From RYN-428 sp035648595 (GTDB lineage Bacteria; Planctomycetota; Phycisphaerae; Tepidisphaerales; Tepidisphaeraceae), in assembly GCA_035648595.1 (NCBI GenBank), contig DASRLH010000076.1, positions 1 through 12,100 of the forward strand: a stretch of 12,100 nt of DNA, written 5' to 3'. The notes under the pieces were generated by a model. The model saw only the letters and a program-made list of their open reading frames with translations, ran no database searches and had not been told where the DNA came from. Both the position numbers and the translations under genes were made by a program. Positions 5,889 through 12,100 of the stretch are shown in pieces. Every line of letters begins with the position of its first letter. Positions within the stretch are counted from its first letter, which is position 1.

Positions 5889-5895
5889 GATCCAG

Positions 5896-5899
5896 CCTC
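5896..5899 (-). promoter_or_regulatory. Ribosome binding site choosing the start at 5888
   Basis: On the minus strand GAGG lies 7 bases before the ATG at 5888. The upstream ATG at 5927 would add 13 residues to the leader. Confidence 0.5.
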
Positions 5900-6120
5900 G
5901 GCCGCGGCGAATATCTGCCCCTTGCAATCGGAATCGACAATTGCGGGATTCAACTTAACGCTCGGATGTTGACGCGGTCCGATAAGCGATTTGTCTTAAG
6001 CGCGAACTGTATTCCCTGGAGGCTCGCCGCTACGATATCAACGATGAGAGGGTGCGACTGGATGCGCCGCGGGAAAACCGCCGCGGGTTCGCCGGCCCTA
6101 ACCCGGAAAATGCATGATTA

Positions 6121-6421
6121 ACCACGAAGTCACGAAGACACTCAGGGCGGGCGAGCCCGCAACCCAAAGAAAGAGGGAAACCACGAATGGACACGAATGC
6201 ACACGAATGAAGAGAAATTATTCGTGCCTATTCGTGGCAGACTTCTGTGTCGATCTTACAAATATTCTTGCAGTCTCGACAAGATTTCGCAGGATATCTT
6301 CGAAGTGAATCCAACGATACAGCTCATGCTTTCCCGCAGCCTGCGCCGTTCGATTGAAAGGGTTTTCGAATGTAAGTGCTGACTCAGAATGTATTTCTTC
6401 GTGCCTTCGTGACTTCGTGGT
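6121..6421. repeat. Inverted-repeat element with perfect 17-bp ends
   Basis: ACCACGAAGTCACGAAG at 6121-6137 is repeated as its exact reverse complement at 6405-6421, bounding a 301-base unit. Inside are a GCGGGC-GA-GCCCGC hairpin (6147-6160) and a second nested inverted repeat (6181-6237). A relative of the outer end (TCCGTGCCTCGGTGGT) occurs at 7953-7968. There is no coding capacity, so it is a non-autonomous or structural repeat. Confidence 0.7.
6181..6237. repeat. Inner inverted repeat, CACGAAT type
   Basis: The 18-base arms 6181-6198 and 6220-6237 are complementary at 16 of 18 positions, built on CCACGAAT and ATTCGTGG, with a third CACGAAT at 6203-6209 in the loop. It is nested within the 6121-6421 unit and forms a shorter hairpin of its own. 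Confidence 0.65.
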
Positions 6422-6500
6422 GAATAATCCGGGCTAACGAACTGCCCAGCGGTCTTGTCTTGAATGGTTGGGGGATATCGTTTTTCCCGAGTGCACGATT

Positions 6501-6504
6501 GGAG
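6501..6504 (+). promoter_or_regulatory. Ribosome binding site choosing the start at 6514
   Basis: GGAG lies 9 bases before the ATG at 6514. That start places a signal peptide exactly at the N-terminus, whereas the upstream ATG at 6460 would bury it behind 18 residues. Confidence 0.55.
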
Positions 6505-6513
6505 CCTCCTGGA

Positions 6514-7752
6514 ATGCGCTGGATTTTGGCGATCCTTCTTTGCGGTCTGACCTTCGCGTCCGCGCGCGCCGGCCAGGCGTTGCCGGAGAGGCAGAATGAA
6601 GCGCGCAAGGCGCAGGTGTCGGCTGCCGCCAACGACGCGGCCGATTCGCTGCGCAGGGAAGTTCTTGCCGCGAAGCTGGTGGGGGGAATGAGCGTTGAAG
6701 ATTTCATCACGCTCACCGGCTCGCAACAACAACTTGATGATACCATTCGCTCCGCCGATCAAATTGGCGGCGCCCGCTGGCTCGATGGGCAGACCGTGCA
6801 GGTTCGCCGCGAACTGCGCGGGCGCAAGTTGGTGACGACGCTGCTGGCGATTGCCGTCCGGCATCCCCAGTCGCTGCCCGTGCCGCTGGCGACTTTTCGC
6901 AACCGATTGAACACCACCCTGTACAGCCGCACGTTTTCCGCCACTGGAAGCAGCACGTCCAGCGCCGCCGCCGGCGCGCTTCGGCCCGATCCTTCGCAAG
7001 GCGCGTGGCGAAAAGTCAGCGATCCAAGCCGCCGCGAGGCAATCGACTCGGCACGCAAAAACGCGGTGGATCATGTGGTGGACAGCCTCAAGCCGCTCCA
7101 GTTGGACAGCGGCCGACGGCTGGATGAATTCCTGGCCCTGCCGATCATCGGCGATCCGCTTCGCGCCTGGCTCGCCGCCCGCCCGGTGCGCTCGATTCAG
7201 TTCATGGACGATCTGGAAATCCGCCTGACGCTGGCGGCAACGCCCCAGGAGCTTTGGCCGAATCTGCGAACCAACATGGAGAAGCAATCCGCCCTGCCGG
7301 TTCCCAGGGCCCGGCTGGCGTGGGAGCATCTGCGAAAGCAAGTCGAGGCCCGCATGGCGCCGGCCATCGGGACCGCCCTTGCCAAGGCCCCGGCACCGGC
7401 AACCGGCCCCGCCGTTCAACTCCCCGCACAGGCGCCCGCATGGATCGACGGCGCCGCCGAGGGCACGGGCGTTTCGCCTCCCGTTGGCGGCAACAAGCTT
7501 AAAACCGCGCGTGCCGCCGAAGGCATTGCCTTGGCGCAATTGCGCGGCAAACTCAACGCGTTGCCGCTGCCCGGCAAACTCACGCTCGGCGACGCCGCCG
7601 ACAAAGATCCCCGAATTAAGGACTCGCTGTCGCGCATTCTCAATAACGCGCACATCGCCAAGGTCGAATACGACACCCCCATGCCCGGATGGGTTCGCGT
7701 GCAAATGAGCATCGATCTTCAGACCGCATGGACGGAATTGAGCGGGCAGTAA
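6514..7752 (+). CDS. Exported protein with three LPP20-like modules
   Basis: A 412-residue protein with a clear signal peptide, MRWILAILLCGLTFASARA, likely cut before GQA; there is no lipobox. The rest repeats one pattern three times (residues ~33-115, 172-252, 328-410): an Ala-rich helix (DAADSLRREVLAAKL; REAIDSARKNAVDHVVDSL; RAAEGIALAQLRGKL), then L-x-L and a D-F/D-E-F-L-type stretch, then a beta strand with alternating charges (TVQVRRELRGRKLVTTL; DLEIRLTLAATPQELW; WVRVQMSIDLQTAWTEL). Linkers also match: SLPVPLATFRNRL and ALPVPRARLAWEHL. The pattern resembles LPP20/FlgT-like domains of exported proteins, by eye only. The segment 285-327 is rich in Pro and Ala and probably flexible. It is flanked by repeats and appears monocistronic. 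The cellular role is unknown. Confidence 0.7.
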   Translation: MRWILAILLCGLTFASARAGQALPERQNEARKAQVSAAANDAADSLRREVLAAKLVGGMSVEDFITLTGSQQQLDDTIRSADQIGGARWLDGQTVQVRRELRGRKLVTTLLAIAVRHPQSLPVPLATFRNRLNTTLYSRTFSATGSSTSSAAAGALRPDPSQGAWRKVSDPSRREAIDSARKNAVDHVVDSLKPLQLDSGRRLDEFLALPIIGDPLRAWLAARPVRSIQFMDDLEIRLTLAATPQELWPNLRTNMEKQSALPVPRARLAWEHLRKQVEARMAPAIGTALAKAPAPATGPAVQLPAQAPAWIDGAAEGTGVSPPVGGNKLKTARAAEGIALAQLRGKLNALPLPGKLTLGDAADKDPRIKDSLSRILNNAHIAKVEYDTPMPGWVRVQMSIDLQTAWTELSGQ

Positions 7753-8036
7753 ATTCCGACCGCGCATTGGCTTAAGGCACATTGCCGAACGTCATGACGA
7801 CCTGGCTCAAATCGCGCCGAAAATTTTTCCGAACAAGGCTGACTTTGCATCGTTTGGTTTATTGTCCGCAGGTCTTCGTGTGACGGCCAAACGGGCCAGT
7901 CACAAAACCGGAACAAACCGGGCATTTGAGCGATTAAGGGTTCCGCGAGGTTTCCGTGCCTCGGTGGTGAAGTTTTCTTCTTGGCGATACCCGAAGCGTA
8001 TACGCAACTTCCTCCAACCGATATACTCTTGGCCAC
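7753..8036. other. Intergenic region upstream of the YmdB-like gene
   Basis: No gene is seen. It holds a fragment of the ACCACGAAG repeat family (TCCGTGCCTCGGTGGT, 7953-7968), a 17-base sequence (7912-7928) that recurs with two changes at 11962-11978, and a TATACT box close to the next start. No clear terminator follows the stop at 7752. Confidence 0.45.
8022..8027 (+). promoter_or_regulatory. -10-like box very close to the YmdB-like start
   Basis: TATACT at 8022-8027 lies 9 bases before the ATG at 8037, and no ribosome binding sequence precedes that ATG. If it is a real -10 box, transcription would begin at or just before the ATG, giving a leaderless mRNA. No good -35 box is present at 17-18 bases. 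Confidence 0.35.
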
Positions 8037-8903
8037 ATGCCAATCCGTATTTTGTGTTTGGGCGATATTGTGGGCCGGCCGGGCCGGCAGGTGGTGCATC
8101 AACGGCTCCCGGGCCTGGTGCGCGAGCATCGGGTGGACCTGGTGATCGCCAACGCCGAAAACATCGCCGGCGGCAGCGGGATCACCCAAAACCTGTTTCA
8201 CAAGCTCCGCAGCTACGGCGTCGATGTCGTCACCCTGGGCGATCACGTCTACAAGAAGCTCGACATCGTCCCCTCCCTGCAAACCAGCGAGCGCATCGTG
8301 CGCCCGGCGAACCTCGCCGCCGAGGCTGCGGGCCGCACGTTTACCGTCGTCACCACCAACAGCGGGGTGCAGGTGGGCGTGTTCTGCCTGTTGGGCCGGA
8401 TTTACATGAACCTGCCCAGTGACGACCCTTTCGCCGCCGCCGACAAGGTGCTCGGGCAGATGCCGCGGAGCGTGCGGGTGTGCGTCTGCGACATGCACGC
8501 CGAGGCCACCAGCGAGAAGGTGGCGATGGGCCACTGGCTCGACGGACGCTGCTCGGTCATCTTCGGCACCCACACCCACATCCCCACCGCCGACGCCAAA
8601 TTGCTTCCCAACGGCAGCGCATACATCAGCGACTTGGGCATGTGCGGCCCGTATGATTCGGTGCTGGGCCGGCGCAAGGATCGGGTCATCAAGTTCATGA
8701 CCACCAACATGCCCCACAGCTTCGACGTGGCCACCGCCGACGTGCGGCTATGCGGCGCGCTGGCCGAGGTGGACACCGAAACGGGCCGGGCCATCTCGAT
8801 CCAGCGCATCGAGGCGCAGGGCGAGAATTCGGACCATCCCTACGATGCCGACGACGCCCGCCCGCCCAGGGCCAACGCCGCCGGTGCGCCTGCCGGCGAG
8901 TGA
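8037..8903 (+). CDS. ymdB: YmdB-family metallophosphoesterase
   Basis: A 288-residue protein of the TIGR00282/YmdB family, dinuclear-metal enzymes reported to hydrolyse 2',3'-cyclic nucleotides. The metal and active-site motifs are visible in order: GDIVG (D10), NAENIAGG (E41, N42), LGDH (D69, H70), DMHAEATSEK (H154), GTHTHIPTAD (H179, H181) and SDLGMCGPYDSVLG. The usual GNH motif is GDH here, replacing a metal-ligand Asn by Asp. The family is normally about 260-265 residues; the last 25 or so (GENSDHPYDADDARPPRAN...) look disordered. It is cytoplasmic, with no signal peptide. No ribosome binding site is visible at the start, but the first residues (MPIRILCLGD) fit family N-termini. It is not in an operon with its neighbours. 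The family is certain; the substrate is inferred. Confidence 0.93.
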   Translation: MPIRILCLGDIVGRPGRQVVHQRLPGLVREHRVDLVIANAENIAGGSGITQNLFHKLRSYGVDVVTLGDHVYKKLDIVPSLQTSERIVRPANLAAEAAGRTFTVVTTNSGVQVGVFCLLGRIYMNLPSDDPFAAADKVLGQMPRSVRVCVCDMHAEATSEKVAMGHWLDGRCSVIFGTHTHIPTADAKLLPNGSAYISDLGMCGPYDSVLGRRKDRVIKFMTTNMPHSFDVATADVRLCGALAEVDTETGRAISIQRIEAQGENSDHPYDADDARPPRANAAGAPAGE

Positions 8904-8950
8904 AGAACTTGAAGGAGAATGCGCCGTTCGCCCGTCCAACCCCGAAAGAA

Positions 8951-9290
8951 AAGCGCCAAGAGCGCCAAGACGCCAAGAGCGCCAAGAAGATCAGGTTGGT
9001 AGTTGGACCTTGAGTCCGTTCGTTGTCCGCAAAGCACTCATCTGACTACAGAACCCCGGAGTTCATCGGGGGAAGGATCCGTCGCCGTATCACGGGCGTC
9101 CCGCCCGTGCGGATGGCGCAGTGGTCGAGGAATCACGATACTCTCAATCTCAAAATATTATGCACGGGCGAGACGCACGTTGGTGGGCTGCGTCCAAGAC
9201 CTCCGAAACGCCGCAAACTGCCTGGTGCGACGGAGCTTTCCATAATATTCTTGGCTTCTTGGCGTCCTTGGCGCACTTGGCGCAAGCTCT
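8951..9290. repeat. CGCCAAG inverted-repeat unit
   Basis: CGCCAAG occurs four times at 8954-8986 (spaced 9-10 bases apart). The reverse complement CTTGGCG occurs at 9258-9283 in about three copies (with slight changes) on the other side of about 270 bases. The facing segments would pair over roughly 20 bases. Such a unit resembles the 6121-6421 one in layout, with short repeats facing inwards around another nested pair. Confidence 0.6.
9091..9180. repeat. CACGGGCG repeat pair, right arm degraded
   Basis: The left arm (9091-9112) carries CACGGGCGTCCCGCCCGTG. The right arm (9163-9180) is a decayed version, CACGGGCGAGACGCACGT, in the opposite sense. The spacer is about 50 bases, close to that of the intact pair at 10460-10563, so both are read as the same paired element. 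Confidence 0.6.
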
Positions 9291-9338
9291 TCTGTTCCGA
9301 TTCACCGAAAAACCTGGCGCGCCCAACCATACCGCCAC

Positions 9339-10424
9339 TCAATCCGGCAGCGCGTCGCGGAAAAACCGCATCCAGTTTGCATGGAAGATGCCGTCGATAT
9401 GCGGATCCGTGTACCCGCGGGCGCTTAGGATGTCGGCCAACTTTTGCAGGTCGGCGATGGTGTTCAAATCGCGGGGGGTTTGCTCGGCGCCGAAGCCGCC
9501 GTCCAGATCGCTGCCGATCGCAGAATGGCTTGCATTGCCGGCGAGTTGGGAGACATGGTCGATATGATCCGCCACCGCTGTCAACCCGATGACTTCCGGC
9601 TTGGTTTCCCCTCGCACCCAATTCGGGTAAAGCATCCAGGCGTCCAGCGCGACGCCGATCACCGCGCCGCGTTTTACCAATCGGACGATTTGCCCATCAT
9701 CCAGTTGCCGATCCCCCGACACCAGCGCGCGGCAATTATGATGGCTGGCGAGCGCCGGCCCGTCGAATAAATCCAGCGCCTCGGCCATGCTCTGATCGCA
9801 CAAATGCGTGACGTCCAGGATCATCCCGATGCGCTGAAACTGGCCGAGCAATTCGCGGCCGCCCGCGCTCAGCGGCCCGGACACGCCGGTGCCGTAGGCG
9901 TATTGGCCGCGACCGTAATGGGCCAGGCCGACCGCCCGCAGGCCCAGGTTCCACCATTCCTCCACCTGCCCCGGCGTCACGATCGGGTCGGCCCCCTCCA
10001 TGCTCAGGATTATGCCAAGCGGCGCGGCCGGATCCTGGCCGGCCAGTTCCCAATGGGCATCCAGATCGCCGCGCGTGCGGAGCATTTTCACATGCCCCTG
10101 GCGTTCGAGCATGCGATAGTACGCGAGCTGCGCATGGGCGATGGAATACGCATGCGTGGGATTGGCGTAATCCAGATCGGTGCGCTTGTAGGCTGCCTGG
10201 TTTTTTTGCTCCGGCCCGCCGCGCGCCAGCAGCGTCGCCACGCACACCCGCACGCCAGCCTTGCGCAATTCCGGCAAACTGACCGTGTTCCGCCCGCGCG
10301 CCCGCTCATCGGTCATGCCTAGCTCGCGGCAGCGGATTTCCCGCACGCTTTGCGTGAGGTCGCGATTGAAAAACAACGCGCTCCACGCGAGATCCAAATG
10401 AGCATCGAAGAGGGGACGGAGCAT
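9339..10424 (-). CDS. M19-family (membrane-type) dipeptidase
   Basis: A 361-residue protein of the peptidase M19 family, zinc-dependent dipeptidases that accept dipeptides including those with a D-residue at the C-terminal position. Expected metal-site motifs are present: FDAHLDL (H9, D11), LSMEGADPI (E143), LDVTHLCDQS (H207), ASHHNCRAL (H228) and GSDLDGGFG (D306). The length fits bacterial members. The start at 10424 (MLRPLFDAHLD) is preferred over 10502, because the extra 26 residues would be encoded by the dispersed repeat at 10460-10487 and add nothing family-like; neither start has a strong ribosome binding site. No signal peptide or membrane segment is visible, so it is probably cytoplasmic. 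It lies 195 bases downstream of a D-amino-acid PLP enzyme on the same strand, suggesting a shared pathway. Confidence 0.9.
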   Translation of the reverse strand: MLRPLFDAHLDLAWSALFFNRDLTQSVREIRCRELGMTDERARGRNTVSLPELRKAGVRVCVATLLARGGPEQKNQAAYKRTDLDYANPTHAYSIAHAQLAYYRMLERQGHVKMLRTRGDLDAHWELAGQDPAAPLGIILSMEGADPIVTPGQVEEWWNLGLRAVGLAHYGRGQYAYGTGVSGPLSAGGRELLGQFQRIGMILDVTHLCDQSMAEALDLFDGPALASHHNCRALVSGDRQLDDGQIVRLVKRGAVIGVALDAWMLYPNWVRGETKPEVIGLTAVADHIDHVSQLAGNASHSAIGSDLDGGFGAEQTPRDLNTIADLQKLADILSARGYTDPHIDGIFHANWMRFFRDALPD

Positions 10425-10619
10425 TCCGGTAACTACCAAAGTTCGCAACAGAAACCGAATCGTGACACGGGCGCCCCGCCCGTGCGGGATGTAATGGGAC
10501 ATCGGGCCGGTTGGTTCGTCGTGCTTTCACGCCTTCCGCACGGGCGGGACGCCCGTGTCACGACAATGCCAAGCGGGCTGTCGCGAGTTCAATCGATTCC
10601 CCTTCCGAATTCACGAAAT
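10425..10619. other. Gap between the two minus-strand catabolic genes
   Basis: These 195 bases separate the PLP enzyme from the dipeptidase. They are largely filled by the paired repeat at 10460-10563. If the genes are co-transcribed, the mRNA would carry a strong hairpin here. Confidence 0.5.
10460..10563. repeat. Intact REP/BIME-like repeat pair
   Basis: The 28-base arms at 10460-10487 and 10536-10563 are reverse complements with a single mismatch, around a 48-base spacer. Each arm is itself a hairpin centred on CACGGGCG...CGCCCGTG. The outer ends read TCGTGA and TCACGA. This is the best-preserved copy of a family also seen at 117-140, 860-878 and 9091-9180. REP-like pairs of this kind are often moved by Y1-type (RAYT) transposases; none is in the window. 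Confidence 0.8.
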
Positions 10620-11726
10620 TCAAAACACCTTTCCCCTCCCCTCAACCTCGACCGCCCGCGGGATATCGCCCGGCTCCTGCCACCAGACTCTATCCTGCAA
10701 ATTCACGCACGGGCAGATGTGGTTGGGGATGACGGTGACGCGCTGGCCGAGCTTGGGATGCCGCTCGCATGCCGTCACATCGACCTGGGCGTGTTCCTCG
10801 CTGAGTTTTACGATCTTTGCCGCGGGAAACTCCATGATGTGCCCGTGCCCGCTGTCGGGCGCCGGGCCGCAACGGTCGCTGGTGAGCGTTTTGCTTCCGC
10901 TATCCAGCACCACCTGCCCCGGCACCGCGATGCTGACGACCGTCGCGATGATGCGGGCGGCGCAATCGTCGATCGTCGCGCTGCCGCCGTGAACGCAGTT
11001 CATGTCGTTGAAGACGTAGGTGCCGGGACGAATCTCGGTGAGATTCGCAACCCGATGCGATTGATAAGCCGTCGGCGTTGAGCCGCCCGAAACGATCGCC
11101 GCTTCCAAACCCGCATGGCGCCACAGCGCCACAACTTCGTCCAGTTTTTCCCCCAACGCTTTGAGCGGCGTCTCTTGCCGATCCGGCGGCACGCTGATGT
11201 GGCCGGGGAAAAACATTACGCCGTCCAGGCGAAGGCCCTTGGCTCGATCAACGTGTTGAGCCAGCGCCAGCGCGTCGGCGGCGCTTTGCACGCCGGTGCG
11301 ATGGTGGCCGACGTCGAGGTCAACGAGGATTCCGATGACGCTTCCCGCCGAGCGCGCCGCCTTGGCAAGCCGGTCGGCGGCAAACGCCGAGTCAATCCCC
11401 ACACGCATCGTTTTCGTTCGCGCCAATTCCGCCAGCGCCGCGCATCGCGCGGCATCCACCGCCGGGTATGCCATCAGCAGATCATCCCCGGCCTGGGCCA
11501 TCACTGCGGCTTCGCCCACCTTGGCAACCGTCAGGCCCACCGCGCCCAATTCCAGTTGCATCCGTGCCAGGTGAAGCGATTTGTGTGTCTTGGTGTGCGG
11601 GCGAATCCCAAGGCGGCGCGACTTCGCATAAGCCGCCATCCGCTCCAGATTGCGGCCAACGACCTGGGCGTCAATCACGATGTGGGGCGTGGGCGGCTCG
11701 GGGCGAATTGCATCAAAATGTGACAC
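10620..11726 (-). CDS. D-threonine aldolase/D-serine dehydratase-like PLP enzyme
   Basis: A 368-residue protein of the alanine-racemase-fold (fold type III) family that includes D-threonine aldolase and D-serine dehydratase. Visible motifs are IRPHTKTHKS, with the PLP lysine expected at K46; DLDVGHHRTG; VSGGSTPT; LTEIRPGTYVFND; LDSGSKTLTSDR; KLSEEHAQVDV; and PNHICPCVN near the C-terminus, where H336 and C338 correspond to the H-x-C metal site. The family cleaves D-3-hydroxy amino acids to glycine plus aldehyde, or deaminates D-serine; sequence alone does not settle which. The start is GTG at 11726, with AAAGGCGG roughly 9 bases upstream. It is cytoplasmic. It probably precedes the M19 dipeptidase in one transcript, fitting release and then breakdown of D-amino acids. 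Confidence 0.9.
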   Translation of the reverse strand: MSHFDAIRPEPPTPHIVIDAQVVGRNLERMAAYAKSRRLGIRPHTKTHKSLHLARMQLELGAVGLTVAKVGEAAVMAQAGDDLLMAYPAVDAARCAALAELARTKTMRVGIDSAFAADRLAKAARSAGSVIGILVDLDVGHHRTGVQSAADALALAQHVDRAKGLRLDGVMFFPGHISVPPDRQETPLKALGEKLDEVVALWRHAGLEAAIVSGGSTPTAYQSHRVANLTEIRPGTYVFNDMNCVHGGSATIDDCAARIIATVVSIAVPGQVVLDSGSKTLTSDRCGPAPDSGHGHIMEFPAAKIVKLSEEHAQVDVTACERHPKLGQRVTVIPNHICPCVNLQDRVWWQEPGDIPRAVEVEGRGKVF

Positions 11727-11872
11727 TTTAGAGACCGCCTTTTAGATATCGAAACAGTCGAATGAATCGTCTAAGTTATTGCGTATACTGCTCTTAAGGG
11801 TTCGGTCCGCCGCCTGCCCACGAGGCAAAAGGGCGGGGGGCGCCCGCAGGGCCGCCAAACCGGAATATTCAA

Positions 11873-11899
11873 CCCAAAGCCCAAAGCCCAAAGCCCAAA
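11873..11899. repeat. CCCAAAG tandem repeat
   Basis: Three full CCCAAAG units and a partial fourth (CCCAAA) run head to tail. It is a short microsatellite in non-coding DNA. Confidence 0.8.
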
Positions 11900-12064
11900 T
11901 TCAGCAAGCGCCGCGCCCGCATCGCAAAGAAACGGCGACCCGCGAATTGTGAGTATAGCAAAACAAACCGGGTGTTTGCGAGGTTATTTATCTCTCCCGG
12001 AAGAACCATTAATGCAACCGCTCTGTTGAGGTGCGTGGCACGTTCGGCGTCGCTGGGGGCTCAT

Positions 12065-12094
12065 CCCCTCTCCCGGTGGTACTCCGGGGGAGGG
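12065..12094. repeat. Copy of the GGTACTCCGGGGGA repeat at the window edge
   Basis: The segment matches the outer arm at 1914-1936 except for a 3-base GGT duplication in the middle. Its own halves (CCCCTCTCCC and GGGGGAGGG) are complementary and can form a hairpin. The rest of the element, if present, lies beyond position 12100. Confidence 0.7.
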
Positions 12095-12100
12095 TAGGGT

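Larger units (their letters stand above)
5889..6513. other. Intergenic region between divergent genes, repeat-filled
   Basis: Promoters for the minus-strand GspG-like gene (near 5900-6000) and the plus-strand exported protein (near 6430-6500) are expected, but I see no strong matches; TTGTCG with AGATAT 18 bases downstream on the minus strand near 5910-5940 is a weak candidate. Positions 6121-6421 are occupied by a nested inverted-repeat unit. No gene is supported: the large minus-strand frame entering from 7782 is antisense to a real gene. Confidence 0.5.
8904..9338. other. Intergenic region between convergent genes, nested repeats
   Basis: These 435 bases follow the YmdB-like stop and the minus-strand dipeptidase stop. 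Nearly all is repeat sequence: CGCCAAG arrays at both ends in opposite orientation (8951-9290) and a CACGGGCG pair inside (9091-9180). No gene or clear terminator is seen; the open frames across it have no domain and are made of repeat. Confidence 0.55.
11727..12100. other. Intergenic region at the right edge
   Basis: No open frame of useful length is present in these 374 bases. They hold a TATACT box (11784-11789) without a clear -35, a 7-base tandem repeat (11873-11899), a 17-base match (11962-11978) to 7912-7928, and a copy of the 1914-1936 repeat at the very end. The minus-strand promoter of the PLP enzyme should lie near 11735-11775; TTAGAC with a GATATC about 18 bases on is a weak candidate. 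Confidence 0.5.

Noticed and set aside
6256..7782. 508-codon minus-strand open frame
   Set aside because: It is antisense to the signal-peptide-bearing plus-strand gene at 6514-7752, its composition is typical of a high-GC shadow frame (Gly/Arg/Ala-rich), and no domain is recognisable. Its C-terminal part runs through the 6121-6421 repeat.
7719..8717. 332-codon minus-strand open frame
   Set aside because: It is antisense to the clearly recognised YmdB-like gene and has no family features; its His/Val/Gly richness reflects the complementary codons.
8951..8990. CGCCAAG cluster as a CRISPR or iteron array
   Set aside because: The units are only 7 bases with 2-3 base gaps and reappear inverted; no replication or cas gene is nearby.
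10425..10502. Upstream start extending the dipeptidase by 26 residues
   Set aside because: The extension is encoded by the repeat arm at 10460-10487 and carries no family sequence; the catalytic FDAHLD motif fits the start at 10424.

Overview
The window looks like chromosomal DNA from a high-GC member of the Planctomycetota, probably Phycisphaerae-like. This is inferred from three things: an LEPR-XLL-type N-terminus on a secreted RTX-repeat protein, a cluster of prepilin-type genes with unusually long leaders, and intergenic DNA crowded with dispersed palindromic repeats. No rRNA, tRNA, CRISPR array, transposase or phage gene is visible.

Layout. Positions 258-4046 (+) form a four-gene operon of type IV pilin-like proteins with the logic of a type II secretion pseudopilus tip: GspH-like, GspJ/PilW-like, GspI/PilV-like and PilX/GspK-like, the last without Glu at +5. 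Spacing is very tight (ATGA overlap, then gaps of about 15 bp). A 12-bp-stem hairpin at 4049-4077 separates the operon from a convergent minus-strand gene, 4118-4873, for a small RTX protein. Behind it on the minus strand is a GspG-like major pseudopilin (5409-5888). Positions 6514-7752 (+) encode an exported protein made of three copies of one module, which resembles LPP20-type domains. Positions 8037-8903 (+) encode a YmdB-family metallophosphoesterase. On the minus strand, 10620-11726 (D-threonine aldolase/D-serine dehydratase-like, PLP) precedes 9339-10424 (M19 dipeptidase), a plausible pair for breaking down D-amino-acid-containing dipeptides.

How they may work together. The five pilin-like proteins could build one pseudopilus: G as the shaft, and H, J, I and K as the tip. 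No secretin, ATPase, platform protein or prepilin peptidase is in the window, so the rest of the machine must be encoded elsewhere. The RTX protein lies between the tip operon and the G-like gene and is a candidate secreted client, by position only.

Main observations. Dispersed inverted repeats occupy most intergenic gaps. Two different repeat families also run in frame through the roughly 61-residue leaders of two neighbouring prepilins, a segment removed by prepilin peptidase. A conserved pair of 28-base inverted arms with a 48-base spacer (10460-10563) has degraded relatives at 117, 860 and 9091-9180. Other points are the structured 5' region of the RTX gene (4904-4961), a quasi-palindrome at 5113-5152, an orphan ribosome binding site at 5195-5201, the triple-module exported protein, and a GNH-to-GDH change in the YmdB-like protein.
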